A stretch of DNA of 64,000 nucleotides from Bacteroides sp. (lineage in GTDB: Bacteria; Bacteroidota; Bacteroidia; Bacteroidales; P3): assembly GCA_023662825.1 (NCBI GenBank), contig JAMPIH010000011.1:17843-81842 (forward strand), in the 5' to 3' direction. Numbering within the stretch: position 1 is the first letter of the stretch; the number at the start of each line of letters is the position of its first letter. Below, one piece after another: positions 62,052-64,000 of this stretch. The notes under the pieces are model-generated. The model had not been told where the DNA came from, made no database searches, and saw only the letters and a list, made by a program, of their open reading frames with translations. Both the position numbers and the translations under genes were made by a program.

Positions 62052-63637
62052 GAACCCTCAAAGCCACCGCCCTCCTGTGCCTTGTACTGACGGTATCTTT
62101 CGGCTCGGAAAACCTGTCCGCCAAAAACGCAAAGCCCTCCAAAGACACCGTAAACATACTGGCGTTCAACGATTTTCACGGATCGTTCCAGCAAACCGCC
62201 GATATTCCCGGCGCGGGGCGCTTCGTGCGTACGCTCAACGACCTGCGCGCGCAACTGCCCAACGCCTGCGTGCTGGCCTGCGGAGACAACTACAGCGGCG
62301 GCTACTTTCCACGGCTTACGGGCGGACATCCCTTAGACGAGATGTTCGACCTGGCCCATGTGGAATACTCCGCCATCGGAAACCATGAGTTCGACTGGGG
62401 CATCGACGCCATGGTGGAACGCCTCCACTGGGGCAAGACCCGATACCTGGCGGCCAATATCTTCGACGACTCGCTTACAGGCGTACGTCCAGACTGGGCG
62501 GTTCCCTACGCCATAAAACGGCAGACGCTCAAGAACGGAACGCCGGTGCGCATCGCCTTTATCGGGCTTTCCACGCAGGAAACCAAAACGGCGGCATCGC
62601 CCGAAATCGTAAAGGACCTCGACTTCGCCAACCCCGTGGGCGTGGCACGGAAAATAATGGAGCAACTGAAAGACAGCGCCGACCTGTATATCCTGTTGAC
62701 GCATATCGGCACCATCATGAAAGACGGTGAGGTCTGCTTTACCGATCTGGGCGTGGACGGGCTGACCCGGATTCCAGGCGTGGACGGAATCCTGAGCGGA
62801 CACTCGCACAAGGCGGTTTACGGACTGAGGGACGGCGTGCCCGTGATCCAAGGGCATAACTACGGGCGGAAGATCTCGCGCCTGCAATACGAGATAAGCC
62901 GGGACAAGAAAGGAAACCTCTCCCACCGCTTTATCGGCGGCGAACTTTTGGAACCGCAGCGGGAAACCTTCGCGCCCATGGATGCTTCGGTGGAACGCTA
63001 TCTGGAGAATCCCGAATACGGCTTCAATGAAATCCTTACCGAGAACCTGCAGGAACTCGACCCGCAGCAATGGGAAGAAGGCGGGCAGTTCAGCCGTCTG
63101 GGTGCTTTGGTTACGATGGCATACGAAGACTGTTTCCGCCGGGAAACCGGCAACGACTCGGCCATCGTGCTGGGGGTCTGCAACGCGGGCGCCATACGCA
63201 CCGTCCTGCCCCAGGGCAAGGTAACGAAACTGCAGGCGGGCAACATCATACCTTTCGGCGGCGTATTGCGCGCCTGCCCGATGAACGGCAAGACCCTGAG
63301 GGAATTGCTGCAGTACGGCATCGACTGCAAGGCGGGCTGGCTGCAATACCACAATATGGAAGTGGGCATCGAGAACGGCCGGATTTCTTCGATGACCTAC
63401 GTAAAAGGCAACGGACGCACGCCCATTCTGGACGACACACCCTGCATCGTGATTACCGAAAACTTCGTAACATCCGGGGGCGACGGCTATAATCCGGTCT
63501 GGTTCAGCGCAAGGGATGCCGGCTTCGAAGCCGTTCCCGCCGCCGACCGAAACCCCACCGACGTGTTTATCCATTACCTGCAAAACCTTCCGCAGTTGGA
63601 CGCACGGGAGATTGCCGTACCGAAAGTGGTAAAATAA
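62048..63637 (+). CDS. 5'-nucleotidase / UDP-sugar hydrolase family protein
   Basis: A 529-residue exported metallophosphoesterase: signal peptide, NDFHGSFQQTADIPGAGRF, GDNYSGGYFP, GNHEFDWGIDAM, LLTHIGTI and ILSGHSHKA, the dinuclear metal-site motifs; a C-terminal 5'-nucleotidase domain follows (NAGAIRTVLPQGKVTKLQAGNIIPFGG). It frees nucleosides from nucleotides in the periplasm. ATG at 62048 overlaps the aroA stop. The frame upstream of this lies in aroA. Confidence 0.92.
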   Translation: MRTLKATALLCLVLTVSFGSENLSAKNAKPSKDTVNILAFNDFHGSFQQTADIPGAGRFVRTLNDLRAQLPNACVLACGDNYSGGYFPRLTGGHPLDEMFDLAHVEYSAIGNHEFDWGIDAMVERLHWGKTRYLAANIFDDSLTGVRPDWAVPYAIKRQTLKNGTPVRIAFIGLSTQETKTAASPEIVKDLDFANPVGVARKIMEQLKDSADLYILLTHIGTIMKDGEVCFTDLGVDGLTRIPGVDGILSGHSHKAVYGLRDGVPVIQGHNYGRKISRLQYEISRDKKGNLSHRFIGGELLEPQRETFAPMDASVERYLENPEYGFNEILTENLQELDPQQWEEGGQFSRLGALVTMAYEDCFRRETGNDSAIVLGVCNAGAIRTVLPQGKVTKLQAGNIIPFGGVLRACPMNGKTLRELLQYGIDCKAGWLQYHNMEVGIENGRISSMTYVKGNGRTPILDDTPCIVITENFVTSGGDGYNPVWFSARDAGFEAVPAADRNPTDVFIHYLQNLPQLDAREIAVPKVVK

Positions 63638-63691
63638 TCAGGTGAATAAAGGGGGTGCGCGACTTTTTTTTGAAAAAAGTTTGAAAAAACC

Positions 63692-63721
63692 TTGCCGTTT
63701 CAAAAAAAGGTTGTACTTTTG
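63692..63721 (+). promoter_or_regulatory. Strong rRNA-type promoter
   Basis: TTG (63692-63694), 19 bases, TACTTTTG (63714-63721): near-perfect consensus. An A-rich tract (63663-63690) upstream would act as an UP element. No gene starts downstream within the window, which fits a ribosomal RNA operon. Confidence 0.75.
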
Positions 63722-63728
63722 CACCCCG

Positions 63729-64000
63729 ATTCACCGAAAGGTGGTCGAAAAAGCCGGTGGAAGGGAGACCCGAAGCAAGGCACGGAAACCCGGAAACAGA
63801 ACCGAACGGGGATGTGAGAAGGGTTGATGAAAGTTCATTGAAAATTTGTAGACGAAGCAATAGCGATAGAACGCTATACTTAGAGAGAAGCATTGATACA
63901 AGGTAAGGGTGAGCCGGGAGGCTCACAGACAGCCGAAGTCATGTTTTGAGTATAGGGACGGAAGGCCGGGAGACAGAACAAATCAAAGTAAAGACTATAA
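63729..64000 (+). promoter_or_regulatory. Probable rRNA operon leader, 16S gene just outside
   Basis: Non-coding and structured: hairpins ATAGCG/CGCTAT (63860-63877) and GTGAGCC/GGCTCAC (63909-63926), and GTTCATTGAAAA (63834-63845), which resembles the boxA-type GTTCTTTGACA of Bacteroidota pre-16S leaders. The 16S signature AGAGTTTGATC is not reached before 64000. No open reading frame of note. Confidence 0.65.

Noticed and set aside
63729..64000. 16S rRNA gene inside the window
   Set aside because: None of the conserved 5' sequence is present before the window ends; only the leader can be called.

Overview
The window reads as a chromosomal segment of a moderately GC-rich Bacteroidota, most likely order Bacteroidales. 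The evidence is promoter boxes of the phylum type (TAnnTTTG, sometimes with a TTG about 19-20 bases upstream), a PorX-type response regulator/PglZ protein of the type IX secretion system, a PUR-type DUF3276 protein, DUF5683 and DUF3822 proteins, a long NusB, a GT3-GT35 glycogen enzyme fusion and SUMF1/BACON-like lipoproteins. Genus cannot be fixed from the sequence alone. Almost everything is housekeeping; there is no prophage, insertion sequence, CRISPR array or tRNA that I can see.

Layout. 1-1490: end of an exbD gene, a 100-bp element bounded by inverted repeats, rpmB (minus) and purE (plus). 1589-11469: a beta-barrel gene paired with a helix-hairpin-helix/barrel gene, a complete tripartite RND efflux operon (adaptor, pump, outer-membrane channel) and a secreted DUF6624-like protein. 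11561-12910: a DUF4143-type ATPase read leftward, with three 33-bp phased repeats over its promoter. 13277-19539: ridA, a MeaB GTPase fused to an RNase H domain, and the glycogen synthase/phosphorylase fusion. 19643-26149: PUR protein, parA, parB, DUF5683, dapB and a GH3/beta-lactamase fusion. 26160-28367: a second DUF4143 ATPase and a short-chain dehydrogenase (minus). 28900-32292: pdxS-pdxT-nusB-yajC-coaE. 32280-34862 (minus): anmK, tsaB and a toxin-antitoxin pair. 34995-40741: small membrane protein, mutL, rhomboid protease, gcvP.

40921-42237: an AT-rich SUMF1 lipoprotein gene with a 19-bp perfect inverted repeat upstream. 42558-48016 (minus): arginine deiminase, purQ, rnhB, hisS, hutH. 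48191-50295 (plus): membrane-anchored conserved protein, DUF3822, rsmD. 50615-55353 (minus): lemA, TPM protein, nfeD, floA, truA and a frameshifted heavy-metal exporter gene. 55476-57527: htpG (minus). 57678-63637 (plus): porX, tsaE, aroB, aroA, 5'-nucleotidase. 63638-64000: a strong rRNA-type promoter and structured leader; the 16S rRNA gene probably begins just past the window edge.

How it works together: the tight clusters are PLP synthase (PdxST), RND export, chromosome partition (ParAB), membrane microdomain/stress proteins (LemA-TPM-NfeD-FloA), shikimate enzymes behind PorX, and tRNA t6A modification (TsaB and TsaE at separate loci). The most unusual items are the MeaB-RNase H fusion with an intact DEDD tetrad, the 33-bp-period operator-like repeats at two loci, the Cys/His-rich insertion in GcvP, and the single-base frameshift in the exporter gene.
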